Below, one piece after another: positions 35,862 to 46,535 of a stretch of DNA of 64,000 nt; position 1 is the stretch's first letter, and every line of letters starts with the position of its first letter. Source of the DNA: Takakia lepidozioides (Eukaryota; Streptophyta; Takakiopsida; Takakiales; Takakiaceae); assembly GCA_030704615.1 (NCBI GenBank), contig CM060731.1:4154001-4218000 (forward strand). The letters run 5' to 3'. The notes beneath the pieces were generated by a model that saw nothing but the letters and a program-made list of their open reading frames with translations, was not told where the DNA came from and searched no databases. Both the position numbers and the translations under genes were made by a program.

Positions 35862-36092
35862 ATGTGATATATCTAGTTCCCGTTTGTGGGTATTGTATTG
35901 TACTGAGCTTGCAAAGAAGGCTACTGTTGAATCGGGGCTGTCCGGTTCTACAGATTCAGTCAAGAGTCTTCCTACTCCAATGCATACTTTGGTTGCTCAA
36001 CAGCTTCCGTACATCCCCGTCTTTGGTAGAACTCATCGAGACTTGTCGGAATGAGCATGCATTTAAAATCTGTACATTTGCTTCCTTCTGTG

Positions 36093-36181
36093 TGTCGTGC
36101 GCATACATATCGCTACACAACTACATCGCTGTCCAAACCACACCACGCATATATGCACAATAAAGTAGTCTGCCACAATCG
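36093..36181 (+). repeat. Repeat X, copy 1 (89 bp)
   Basis: Starts TGTCGTGCGCATAC and ends CTGCCACAATCG. An almost identical copy (one C/T difference seen) lies at 36535-36623, on the other side of repeat S. The inner 85 bp starts TG and ends CA on either strand, LTR-like. Confidence 0.8.
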
Positions 36182-36534
36182 ATAAGAAAGAACTAAACTC
36201 AAATAACAAGATAAACACAAAACACAACACCATCACTCTTTAAAATAATAGTCGAGCCACCAGAGGCACCCCAAGCTATAGGGACTCCACCCCACAACAA
36301 CCTATCATCCCTTCATAAGCACACTCAGGTTCTGAACGGTGAAGGAGCTCGGTCGTGCAGGCTCAACTCGAGAGAGATGAGCCGCACGACTGACGCTCTC
36401 GTGAAGATAAGACGGTTCAGGTGTCAAACTAAACTTGACACCTGACTTAACACTAGAACTAAATCCAAGTGTTAAATACAAATAACTAGTTTTATTCTAG
36501 TTAGTTTCACACTGTGTTTATTTAACTTGACAGC
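36181..36534 (+). repeat. Direct repeat S, copy 1 (about 354 bp)
   Basis: Nearly identical to 48174-48524, same orientation. It contains short hairpins, for example CAGGTGTCAA/TTGACACCTG at about 36418-36444. It is bracketed by repeats X. It may be an LTR of a composite element with the 48.2-kb copy, but no target duplication is seen at the outer ends. Confidence 0.8.
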
Positions 36535-36623
36535 TGTCGTGCGCATACATATCGCTACACAACTACATCGCTGTTCAAACCACACCACGCATATATGCAC
36601 AATAAAGTAGTCTGCCACAATCG
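36535..36623 (+). repeat. Repeat X, copy 2 (89 bp)
   Basis: Second copy of X. On the minus strand it follows directly after AGCTAGGGGGG, a likely polypurine tract of the Gypsy element, so its minus-strand start TGTGGCAG at 36619 is a candidate 3' LTR start. Confidence 0.7.
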
Positions 36624-36879
36624 CCCCCCTAGCTGGTGGATAGGTCCCTCTAACTCCAGATAGCTACAAGATGTAATAGCCACAGCCGTACTAAGTCATC
36701 TATCACTGTCCCTATTGTACTCAAACTCTATAGACCAAGAGGCCGGGTACAAGAGTAGCCCCATCGTTAGTCGCCGTCTTGCAATCTGTGAACTTGAGCC
36801 AGGATCTCGTGTGTTCAAGGTCTCCTAGTAGCTTGGCCTTGCGTTTCTTGTTAGCCTTCCATGGTTGTATCCACTCCCA

Positions 36880-38705
36880 CTATCCAATGCAATGTGGACA
36901 TAACCAATCCCCATCCGGAACCATCTCAAGAGGTGGAGTCAAGCATCCCATATGCCAACCTCTCGAGCATCGATCACACACCAGCATGGTGGCTGCCCCT
37001 CTAGCAGACCCACACAACATGCACCTCAAACTTGCAGATACCACTGCCAGGTTTGGGTCAATCCTACCATCGACATTCGGAAGGTGACATGACGCACAAT
37101 TACGCACATGGTCCTTCCAAGTTATGCCATCCCGACCCTCCAAGATCAAGACACCTGAAGACAAGACCTCTCGAACCCTCAAAATAACACGTCCTGCAGT
37201 CACATCCAAGGTCGTAGGAACAGTCTGCTGCAGATAGACATAGTCGCCAGGGTTGAATCTCCGAACCCCAGGACGATAACCCCCACCACGTATGGTAGCA
37301 TACCTCAACGTATCACGATGTTGTGCAATGACAAGGTTCTCGAAAAGCCATGGGCATGACTTTCTTGAACAACTCTGCATACTGCTCACATGCACGTGCC
37401 CACACGTCCGGATTGTCAAGGTTAAGAACTGTAGCAGCTTCTCTGTGAATGGATGTAGGCAAATCCGACTCTCGGCCAAAGAGAAGAAAGTATGGTGAGA
37501 AGGAGGCAAGTGATGCTTGCTTGCTGAACCTGTAGCCCATGGCTAACCAGGGTAACTGAAGGTCCCAATCTCCTAGGTATCCCTTCTGCAAGCCATACTT
37601 GCGCAAACCCCTCTTTAATGTCTGAACAACCCTCTCTGCCAAGCCATCGGCCACAGGATGATCCCGAGAAGTGGTACGGTGGTCTACCAAGGCCTTGTCA
37701 CACAAAGCCTGAAACTCCCCCAAGAACTCTCTCCCTTGGTCCGTGAGTACCTCAGCTGGAGCACCGAATCGGCTAAGCACACAATCCAAGAATGCATACG
37801 CAGCTCCCTCACTAGCCTTATCTGGCAATGGAACCAACTCGATCCACTTGGAGAAGTGTTCCACCATCACCAACACGTACTTGTTGTGGCGCATGGTCAG
37901 TGGCAACGGCCCTGCGAAGTCAAGACTTCACCTATAGCCCAATCCCATGATCGAAAGAGGGTGCAATTGTGGAGTAAGGGCGTTGAATGAAGCACGCACC
38001 CTGTCACATACCATGCACCTAGCCACAAATTGTTGCACCTCTGTGTGCATACCACGCCACCAATACTGCCCCTGCAGTAGACTATGAGTGTGTCGCACCC
38101 CAAAATGCCCCAACTCCTCATGGGCATGCCGCACTAACCGTGCCCGCTGTGTTGGGTGAGGCACAATCCTCACTCGACCATCCTCCCACACTCGGAGCAG
38201 GTGTGTCCCCTCCCACTTGAACCTCTTGGCTCGTTGTAGGATCCGATCCCTCTCCTTGGTAGTCACAGTGGCTGTCGTGTCTCCAGTACGGAAATAGTCC
38301 AACACAGCTGAATCCTCATGTATATCTTTGGCGCCACCTTGCTCATTGCTGGCCTCAGGGTCCTCAGACACTTGATCTACAATCATCCCTGTTGCAGGTC
38401 GAACCTGACCTTCCGCTGCCAAGATACACAGAAATGCAGATGCATGCCATCCGGGCACCATCTCCTCATCCGTCTCACCATGCCACCGAGCTTCAGTGTC
38501 ATCCTGCTGGCTCGTGCATGGATTGCGACTCAACCCATCTGCATTGCGATTGACCAAACCTGGTCGATGCACAACCTGAAAGTCATACTCTTGAAGGATG
38601 AGTGCCCACCGTGCAAGCTTCCCCGTAAGCTTGTCTGACTCCATCAACCACTTGAGTGGTTGGTGATCCGTGACAAGGGTGAAGAGATTGTTGTATAGAT
38701 AGTCA
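36880..38705 (-). pseudogene. Gypsy integrase with C-terminal PHD finger
   Basis: From 38705 the end of RNase H (TDHQPLKWLME, HRPGLVNRNADGLSR) leads into the integrase zinc domain (HEELGHFGVRH, CMVCDR). The core has Asp in LDFAGPLP (after a TGA at 37928-37930), Asp in LTDQGREF and Glu in LAERVVQTLKRGLRKYG. A frame change near 37330-37400 leads to a basic C-terminal part (FNPGDYVYLQQ, WKDHVRNC), then a full PHD finger: CMLC, CDRC, WHMGC, CPHC (Cys4-His-Cys3, about 37020-36885), stop at 36880. Integrase inserts cDNA. PHD fingers usually read histone H3 tails, so this one may direct integration to particular chromatin, as chromodomains do in chromoviruses. That role is inferred. The frame damage means the intact protein is not made from this copy. 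Confidence 0.85.
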
Positions 38706-40241
38706 CCTAAAGTGTGCCACGGCCCACACTGCAGCTAAGCATTCTCCCTCATATGAGCTATACTTAGACTCTGCAGCGTTGTTCGAGCGGCTAGCATAAG
38801 CCACTACGAACTCTCTTCCCTCATCATCCACCTGTGTGAGCACCGCCCCAAGCCCCAGCATGCTCCAATCTGTATGCAGCTGAAAAGGACGCCCCCTGAT
38901 AGGTCGTCTCAACATGGGTGCCGAGGTCAACCTCGCCTTGAGCTCTTGAAAAGCTTGTTCTTGCTCATCTTCCCACTGCCACTCCTGGTCCACCTTGGTC
39001 AGCTTGGTTAGAGCCTTTGCAATGGCACTAAATCCCTTAAAAAACCGTCTATAATAGTTTGCTAACCCCATGAAAGCTCGAACTCGGCTCACATCCATGG
39101 GGCGTGGAATCTGTGCAATGGACTCTACCTTACTCTACTGTACCCCCAATCCTCCAGGATATATCATGTGACCCAGATACTCAATCTGGTTGTGGAAAAA
39201 CTTGCACTTTCCCGGATGTAACTTCAATCCGTGCGTCCTCAAGCGCTCAAATACCACCTGAAGGTGTCTCTCATGCTCCTCCACCGTAGCACTAAAGATG
39301 ATGATGTCATCTATGTAGCACCGAGCAAACTTCACCCCTGCTAGAATCCTGTCCATGACTATTTGAAACTCTGAAGGAGCATTTTTAAGCCCAAATGGTA
39401 AGAACCGCCACTGGTATAGGCAATCCTTCCCGTGCTCATTGATCCCCCAAAATGCCGTCTTCTGCTTATCCGCCTCCTTGATCGGCAACTGGTGATATCC
39501 GGATCGTAAATCCAAAGTGCTAAAGACCTTGGCATGCCCAATGGCATCAAAGATCTCCTCTGGTGTCGGCATAGCATACCTATCGGACTTGGTCTGACGA
39601 TTTACAGGCCGGTAATCACCGCACATACGTCTCTCCGTCCAATTGTCATAGACATCATTCTTGGCTGGCATCACAGTGGCTGAAGCATACTCTCCCCCAT
39701 ATAGCTCCACCAAACCCGCCTCCCAAAGGTCCTGAGTTCTCATCTGAATCAAGGACCTCTCCATGTCACTGTATCTATAGGGTCTCCAAAAGATTGGCGT
39801 GTCAGTAGCCAATTCAATGCGAATCTCTTGACCCTTTAGTGCTCCTAAGTCCTTCAAACTGAAGGCAAAGCAGTTCGTGTAAGCCCTCAAGAACCGCCGT
39901 ATACGTCGTCTCTCTCCTCCGGTGACTATAGGTCCAACATCAGGCTCCCAGTTGTCCTCCGTGACTGCAACCTTGAGTCCAGCAGGCTTAGAGGTAGAAG
40001 ACGCGTCTCGTGGTTGCTATGCTGCAACCTCTTGAGCAGTGATCATTGCCTCCTCTATCAGTGACAATGTCTCACCCTGCCCCATCATCCCATCCTTGAG
40101 GACCTCCTCAACCCGAGAAAAATCCCCAACCTGATCCATCACCGCCGCCTTGGCTGCCAACTCATTCTGAACCTCGAGCACCTCCCACGTGTGCCATGGA
40201 TGCGGCCTGCACCTCGTGGTCCTCACCTGCTCGCCCCCCAC
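38703..40241 (-). pseudogene. Gypsy reverse transcriptase and RNase H
   Basis: One frame runs from 40241 to 38703 with TAG stops at 40017-40019 and 39135-39137. RT landmarks: MRTQDLWEAGLVE, MCGDYRPVNRQT, STLDLRSGYHQLPI, LPFGLKNAPSEFQ, and the catalytic box CYIDDIIIFS at about 39320-39291. RNase H follows: YYRRFFKGFS, QLHTDWSMLGLGAVL and SSYEGECLAAVWA, ending at a TGA (38703-38705). A one-base shift carries the domain on into the next block. The enzyme copies the element's RNA. The catalytic Asp pair is present, so the sequence was probably functional until recently apart from stops. Confidence 0.9.
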
Positions 40242-41317
40242 TCGCTGCCTGTACCGTCTCGGTAGGCAGGGAGACCATGAAGGGAAGTGTACTCCGTACT
40301 CTGCGCTGCTCAGCCATAGCCAAGCTGATAATCCAGGTCAAGCAATTGTGATCCATTGCTTGCCCCAACACCTGACGACGTGATGCCTCAGAAAGAGATG
40401 GCACCGCCGTGGTACCAGTGGTAAAACCCATCGCCCGCTCGCGCTCGTCAGCATTGGGCTCCACTAATTGTTGCAATTGGCTATCCCACAAGAGGTCAGG
40501 TCCACTATCCCGAAAAATATGGGGTCTTGGGAAGCTGAGCAATGTAGGTAATGTTGCTCGTGGTTGACCCACCCTGTTGACCAGTGCCAAAGGCAAACGG
40601 TCATCGTGTCTCACACGTTGAGACTGCCTCCCTGTGTCCAAAATGCTATCCACTGTGAGGTGTGCTGGCCGCTACACCCCATCAAATGCACGTTTGAGCA
40701 GTGCGGGTGGCATCAAGTTAGTCCACTAGCCGTGGACGATGAGTCCGTGACCCCACTGTAGCTGCATCCAGCAACACTGCTGACCCAAGCCACGACCGGA
40801 CTTGATGCACACTGGCCATCATTCTGGCCCGAGAATCACCCATCAGTGGCACATTCTCCAAGATGTATGCTGGAGATACAGCTTGAGGAAGCTGCAAGTG
40901 GCGCAAAACCCGCACCATCTCCCAAAACAGACCCGTCCTCGAGTCTCGCAATCCATTGTCATGCCCGGCTGATGAATGCCCGTGGCAGGGCCAACCTGCC
41001 ACTACCAGATCAATGGAGCCAACCTGCTCCAAATCCTGCGCCCCCAGCAACGAAATGTCTGCTAGCAAAGCTTGTTGGTATCCACGAACTGCAGACACTG
41101 GCAACAAATCAGGGTATTGCTGTACCAACTGAGCAACATGGCATAGTGAGACGCGTCGTGCACTCTCATCCCTCTCCACATACAGGTAACGTCGAACTCG
41201 TACACCTGCCTGCAGCACTGCAGTCAATCCAGTGCTGATCCCACCAAACAAGTCGAGAAGACATATGCCTTCATCCGGGCACTGCCACACAAGAGGTGTG
41301 GTATCCAATGGCGACAA
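40162..41317 (-). pseudogene. Retrotransposon-encoded C5-cytosine DNA methyltransferase (DNMT3-like)
   Basis: In the frame from 41317: motif I LDLFGGISTG (AdoMet binding), motif IV GWPCHGHS with the catalytic Cys, RTGLFWEMVRVL, motif VI LENVP, and GSRTHRPR resembling motif VIII. A one-base shift near 40735 continues with WTNLMPPALL. A TAG follows at about 40673, then ERAMGFTTGTTAVPS and RRQVLGQAMDHN, typical of motifs IX-X. The domain is about 320 aa, the size of a catalytic DNMT domain without the regulatory N-terminus. It is in the same frame as protease (stop TAG at 41318-41320 between) and upstream of RT, so it was part of the polyprotein. Such enzymes add methyl groups to cytosine, and this one could methylate the element's own DNA. 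Retrotransposon DNMTs have been described, to my knowledge, in dinoflagellates and charophyte algae. Inactive here because of the shift and stops. Confidence 0.85.
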
Positions 41318-42586
41318 CTAAGGTGGTCCTGGTGCAATCACCGCACTCTCCTCTTCTCCTGACGGTACGAAGGCCTCTACCCAGGCTTGTTGCACCCGTT
41401 TATCAGCAGCATGCTGCAAATCCTTGCTCGTACCCCACAATGGAGTGTGAGCAACCATGGCAGACAACTCCGCCGTACCATGCATGTCATCCTGCTCTGC
41501 TGAAGGTGGTACATCCTCTGCATGGGCATTGCCTTCCAGCAACTCTCCAGGCCAACTAACTGCAGCTGTAAAGGCGGCTAGTGTTGGCATCTTGCCCCGC
41601 TGGGCAGCCGCAATATCCCCAATGAATGTCACAGGGAGCTGTGCACGACGACCATCCCCTGACTGCCATCCAGGCCTGTAGGATGCTGACTCTTCCCAAA
41701 AGTCCAGGGTGAAGCCCATGGGATATAACACTGCCCCACCAACGAGGACATCGTAAGAGACCGCGTCTGTCACAATGACCTTGGCTCGCATCACTGAGCC
41801 ATCTATAGGATGATCCGGCTGCAGTCTAATGGCCAACTCACGCCATGTCATGCCCCGAGCCTGCTCTGATCCTCCCAGAGATGTCTGTATCTGGAAAGGA
41901 CAAGGCTCCATATCCGCCTCCATGAGGCCCAAACCTGCAATAGCAGCTCTGCCCAACATCAGTGGCTGAGCTCCCGAGTCTAACAAGACCCGCAGTGGCT
42001 GGTGCTTTTTGCCTGCCAGTCCACTCAAAGAGAAAATGTCATCCTGGTTGTCTAACAATACAACTCCAGGTGTCACCATGGCGCGCTCAAAGGCTGGCCT
42101 AGCTGGCAGCTCCGTCAACCTGGCAGCTGCAGCTTGCCATGGCACAGCCGTGGCAGTCTTGACCCTCAAATCTGAGGATCCCTCTGCCGCTACACCTTCC
42201 AGTAACTCCGCAGAAGATGAAGTGACCTCCCCACTCTCACAGAGTGTTGCTGCTAGTCTGAACACTGCAGCTGGTCTTACCCCCGGCGTCGCAATCATGG
42301 TTGTCGAGAACAGTGGGGCTTGACACACAGAGGTGGCTACCCCCAATAACACACCGGCTGCACTAGCCTTGGTAGCAGGTGTCAGTGATGCACGTATAGC
42401 TCTCCCCAATGGCATAGTAACCTCCGCCTCGGTAACAGTCGGGCGAGAACTAGGTGCCATGGATGGCGTCGACACTGTCTCCACCAATGTGAATGACTGA
42501 GGAAGCCTCGCTTGACGGCTTGCCTCCCCACGCTGTGGATCCAATTCCACCTCTGCACCTCATGGCTCAGGAACTCGTGCTGCTCC
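41318..42586 (-). pseudogene. Gypsy aspartic protease region
   Basis: A 410-codon open stretch with the retropepsin motif RVLLDSGAQPLMLG at about 41990-41950, followed by the expected hydrophobic second half (YDVLVGGAVLYPMGF). The first 180 residues are Ala/Thr/Ser-rich linker. It is in the same frame as gag upstream (TGA at 42587-42589) and the methyltransferase downstream (TAG at 41318-41320). The protease would cleave the polyprotein in virus-like particles. Confidence 0.85.
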
Positions 42587-43879
42587 TCAAGTCACGGCTG
42601 CAGCAGACTCTACCTGCTCTAGTGATAGTGTTGCTCCGCACATGAATCCCATGCCTCCCATATCTCCTCCCTCAGGAGCAGGAGGGGGACCATCCCGCCT
42701 GGGAGCCGGTACCACCTGAGCTGTAGCCATGGCAGCGAGCCTCTGCTCTAGCTGCTGAAGCCGGTTGGCCATGCCTTGGTCAATACCCTGACCTCCGCGG
42801 TCTTGGCTATGTTGAGCTTGCCCTTGGCCTGCACCTCGTGCCTGGCCACCTCGTCCTCTCTGGGCTGGTCCACCTCGCCCCCGGCCACCATTGTTTCCTT
42901 GGAACTGGCCTGGGCGCAACTCAGGATGCAAGTCATAACACTGGGCATCTCCATGCCCATACTTGCCACAATGCCCACACTGCAACTGTGCAGGCTGTGC
43001 TTGTGCCGACCTTTTGCCACTCTCTGGGCAATCTCTCTTGACATGGGGTCATCCACATGTCCAACATATCACCCCTGGTTGCTGTTGGCTTGCAAAAGAT
43101 GCTACTGGCCTCTGCACTTGAGGTCCCCTGTAAGCTCCATGAAATTTGGGTTGGGAAACCTTGCCCCCCTGACCACGCTATTGGGCAGTCCCTTGTGCCT
43201 GTGGGCTGGCAGCTGCGCCTTGTGCAGGCATGTCTTTGCCAAATCCAATGGTAACAACTCGCTCCTCCACCATGTTGAGCTCAATCCGCTCAGCCAACAG
43301 AAACACATCTGCTAATGTGGGTTTGGCTGCTTGTAACAGGGTTGCATCCCGCACCCTTCTCCTGAGCTCCTTGTCCAAAATTCCATACCACAACTGGATT
43401 GCCTGAGCTTCAGTAACCCCTTGGGTCACACTTATCAAGCGCCTCATACGAGTGTACGCCTCTCGCAGGCTCTCACTGGGTTTGCGCTAGAAGTCTTGCA
43501 AACTTCGCAGCTTCTCTGTCCGTACACCTTGGTAGTTCCTCCACAACTCCTGGAAGAACTCTACCACCGGGCTGAATCTAGGCACATATGTTGTAGTCGT
43601 GGGATAATGAGTAGTAGGACCTTCTGCAGAAGTACCGGCACTACTAGTGCTAGCCGTGGGAGGTATTAGTGTTGATGCCGCTACTGGTCGTGTTGTTCCT
43701 CGAGTAATGGAGACGTAGTCAGGTGACCAATACATCCTCCACTCTTCAATTTTTGCTTCATGTCCTCGCCTGAACTTGTGGTAATCGTCCATAGGCGGGC
43801 CTTCCAAATGCTGGAACAATCCCAATTCATAAATGATGAATGACCAAGACCCCGATGTCACATCGTTCTGAGAAGCCAC
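42587..43879 (-). pseudogene. Gypsy gag with two CCHC zinc knuckles
   Basis: Capsid-like sequence (FSPVVEFFQELWRNYQG, ESLREAYTRMRRLI, AIQLWYGILDKELRRRV) is followed by two zinc knuckles: CWTCG.PHVKRDC with a TGA at 43049-43051 inside, and CGHCGKYGHGDAQC at about 42980-42940. A Gly/Arg/Gln-rich, nucleic-acid-binding tail follows. In-frame stops are TAG 43487-43489, TAG 43178-43180, TGA 43049-43051 and TGA 42587-42589, with no frameshift. Gag packages element RNA. Confidence 0.85.
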
Positions 43880-44235
43880 TACGCGTGCTCACAGTATACG
43901 AAGGCCTTGCCGTGTCAGGATTTCCATTCCCACGTCCCGTCATGTCCGACGCAGCACTTGCATCCTTGTCTCTGTTAGGTGGAGGCAGCACGTATTAAAA
44001 TATCTATTCCCCCAAGGCCACATTTTGTTTACCTCTTTTTGTGAAAGCCATGTCAGCAAATGTGCTGCCGAGTCATGGGTGCAATGAATGCGCAATGGTT
44101 CATGGAGTCGTTGAGTCGACTACATATTCACTTTAATGAATAAATATCTTTATACCATTAATCGAATTAGGAAAGAAAATTTGTAGTCGCATGTGCAGTA
44201 ATTACAACCACTTGTAATTTTGGCTTTTTCAAATT
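43880..44235. other. Non-coding interruption within gag
   Basis: AT-rich sequence with no ORF, separating the amino-terminal gag fragment (44236-44813) from the rest. It may be an insertion, an intron or decayed gag sequence; no termini were recognised. Confidence 0.35.
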
Positions 44236-44813
44236 TTATGTATTTACGCAATTCGTAAAATAGCCCGGAATTCTGCTACGACTCCGGAGTCGTTGACCCC
44301 ACTTCTGTCCGCCGTCTGAAATGCCCCCGTGGGCCCACATTGTCTGTTTCGACTCTCCAGTAGTCCAGTTTACTACCAAGTGGTTCCCGGAGTGGTCGCG
44401 GACATGCAGTCGAATCGGAAAATACACGAATGCTTCTAGTGCTTCCACGCCATGAATGGGGTGAACAGCTGTGGATTGCGCATCTGCTGCAAATCACACC
44501 AGCTGTCGAACTCCTAGATAAAGTCATCCAACTCGATTGTGCCCACAGCTCCAGAGTACCTACGAGGCCCCTTGGTAGCTCCATACATCTCCTCCATGTC
44601 GTCCCACAACAATGGCGAATGAAACTGCACACCTGTTGATAAAGCCTCCGAGTCTGTGTCTGACTCTGCACTTGTTGAGGGTGGAGGTGAAGGTGGTCTG
44701 AAACGAACACCTCGTTTGGTGAACCCACTCTCACTGCTACTGCCTGTAGCCGTACTCCCCTCAAAACCCTTGGGTAACTCCGTGATGACACTCACAACCC
44801 GCACCTCCCCCAC
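44236..44813 (-). pseudogene. Gypsy gag amino-terminal fragment
   Basis: Starts at 44813 and includes DDMEEMYGATKGPRRYSG and DLQQMRNPQLFTPFMAW, interrupted by TAG (about 44514) and further stops. The position directly upstream of capsid sequence and the Trp/Phe pattern suggest it is the start of gag. Several frames overlap here, so the reading after 44440 is uncertain. Confidence 0.5.
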
Positions 44814-45346
44814 GTGACACTATAAGGCTCTAGTACTAATTCTAATAGTGACACGGGTGGGCACCTGTTGCAGTTTAAGGGTCATATCCCAGTGGCTCAG
44901 GGCACCTGCACCTGCATCCACCGCAAGAACTCCTATGGTTGGCTGGTCATCAACCCAGTCTCACCATAGAAGAAACACTGGTGGTCTTGCTGGTCATCAC
45001 TCCAGCCTCACCATCGACAACATACTCTAGGATTGACCGGTGATCAAATCCGGCCTAATCCCTATGAAAGCAGGCGCCCACACAAAACCAACATGGCGCA
45101 CAGTCAAGCATGCAGGTGTTGGGGGGGATCCAACCACATGAAATCAAAACATCAACACCCCCACACCAAAATCCATCTGTCGTGCCGATCCTGCAGAATA
45201 TCCCAGCCCCAAAACCCCGGACTGACTGGCCTCCACCAAGAGAGGCTTTGGCAACTACAAGTACAAAATAATGGAAATAGTAACAAGAGGGAGGGGAAGA
45301 ATACAGGCCCGACCAAGCAAGATCTAATCTTGATCTATGCTATCAA
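44814..45346. other. Gap between gag and the upstream ORF, no gene recognised
   Basis: Non-coding in appearance. It could be the spacer between the 215-aa ORF and gag in the same element. Confidence 0.3.
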
Positions 45347-45994
45347 CTACCAGACTTCTCTCAAAGTGCATCGCTCTGCATGATAGTAAGGTGTAGGAGG
45401 TATATCTATGTCCAGAAACCTGCCACTAACCTCCCGCTCACTGAACACTAAAGGTAGGGTCTGACAGTCTCTCAACTCAAAAGCTTTGAGACAGTTGTGG
45501 GTGTCCTCATTGCGAATGACTGCATCTCCTTCAAGCAGAACAAACTTTTCATTGCTAATGAACCCCCGCTCGTGGTTGCCCCGTGTAGAACGTGTCCGGC
45601 TGCAACCATGTCTGATTGCACAAACTTGTGTAGCTCCTGCTCCTCTGCTCCAGTACACCACGGCCTTGTGGCTGAACACCTTGGTCCCCGGGGCTGTCTT
45701 TGGCTGTGTTCCAAGCCTAGCTTTCACCCACTTTGGTATTTCACCTACAGCTGCAGAACTGCTGGCTCCAACAGAGTTCTGACTGTCCAAAGCAATATTG
45801 AGGCCCTCAACGCCAACTACAGCAGTTTGTTGTCTACTGCTAATGCCTGACTCCCAGTATGCAATCAACTCGTCCAATTGCTCTCCATTCAAATTAGTCT
45901 GAGTTCCTTGGGAAACATAAATCTTGTCCCTTTGTGTGCACAGGCTAAGAGAAGAGACCCGCCCTTCAATTACGTCCTCATTTCCCCCAGCCAT
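45347..45994 (-). CDS. 215-aa ORF upstream of gag, unrecognised
   Basis: An uninterrupted ORF starting MAGGNEDVIEGRV at 45994 and ending at 45347, same strand as the Gypsy element and 530 bp upstream of its gag. It has no membrane segment or known motif, and a Cys/Arg-rich patch (CAIRHGCSRTRS). It could be an extra 5' ORF of the methyltransferase element or a captured host fragment. It is uninterrupted while its neighbours carry stops, which is worth noting. No function is proposed. Confidence 0.4.
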   Translation of the reverse strand: MAGGNEDVIEGRVSSLSLCTQRDKIYVSQGTQTNLNGEQLDELIAYWESGISSRQQTAVVGVEGLNIALDSQNSVGASSSAAVGEIPKWVKARLGTQPKTAPGTKVFSHKAVVYWSRGAGATQVCAIRHGCSRTRSTRGNHERGFISNEKFVLLEGDAVIRNEDTHNCLKAFELRDCQTLPLVFSEREVSGRFLDIDIPPTPYYHAERCTLREVW

Positions 45995-46136
45995 ACAAGG
46001 AGGACATCCACAGATTTATCTCTCATGTAGACCACAACAGGTTCTAGAAACAGAATTGTGGATCTTTCATAGCACACTCACACTCAAAAAATTCCATAGA
46101 TTTTTAGCAGAGTCCAAAAAACTAAAACCTAGATAG

Positions 46137-46410
46137 GTAGATAGATAGATAGGTAAATTTCCCCTTTCTGTAGGTTCCTGCGCAAGTTTTGGGTCAAACG
46201 GCCTTGGTAGGCCAGAGTTATGGCCAAACAGGCTCTATCTAATTTAAATTAGATCAAAGAACGAATTTCTTTTAATTTTTCATACCCAAAACGTTCTCGC
46301 CATTAAAAATTGTTCCCACGTTTTTTGCGATTCACTGTAGGTTCCCATCACGTTCAAAATACCGTGCCCTGTGAGTGCCCGAAATGGTGGAATTGAAGTC
46401 TACCAACAGA
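46137..46410. other. Spacer, no gene recognised
   Basis: AT-rich sequence with a short GATA/GGTA run (about 46131-46155) and no coding content. Confidence 0.3.
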
Positions 46411-46535
46411 GGTTGTTGTGCAGGGATCCTCCTTCGTAGGCACACGCTTGGCAGCTGCTGCACGTCCTGCACCCCGGGTCTGCCATGCCTCTGGCGTCAG
46501 GGCTGCTCTTTCACTCTCCAGCAGCTCGCTCCAGA
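46411..46535 (+). pseudogene. Transit-peptide-like exon fragment
   Basis: Reading from about 46422: GSSFVGTRLAAAARPAPRVC, then Ser/Ala-rich residues, the composition of a plastid or mitochondrial targeting peptide. An AG lies just upstream and the reading ends at a CAG before the eL29 piece. The mature protein it belonged to is not recognised. Confidence 0.3.

Larger units (their letters stand above)
36620..44813 (-). mobile_element. Ty3/Gypsy retrotransposon carrying a DNA methyltransferase and a PHD finger
   Basis: On the minus strand the order is gag (from 44813), protease (about 41980), C5-cytosine methyltransferase (41281-40310), RT, RNase H, integrase, then a PHD finger ending at 36880. 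RT before integrase defines Gypsy. A polypurine tract (AGCTAGGGGGG, about 36624-36634) follows the coding region. The frame from 43879 to 40721 is one frame broken only by point stops; further stops and a few frameshifts occur downstream. A matching 5' LTR was not identified; the S repeats at 36181 and 48174 are candidates for a 12.3-kb element. A methyltransferase between protease and RT is not part of standard plant Gypsy polyproteins. Confidence 0.85.

Noticed and set aside
41457-42323. Plus-strand ORFs opposite the protease region
   Set aside because: Antisense shadows of the GC-rich Gypsy polyprotein.
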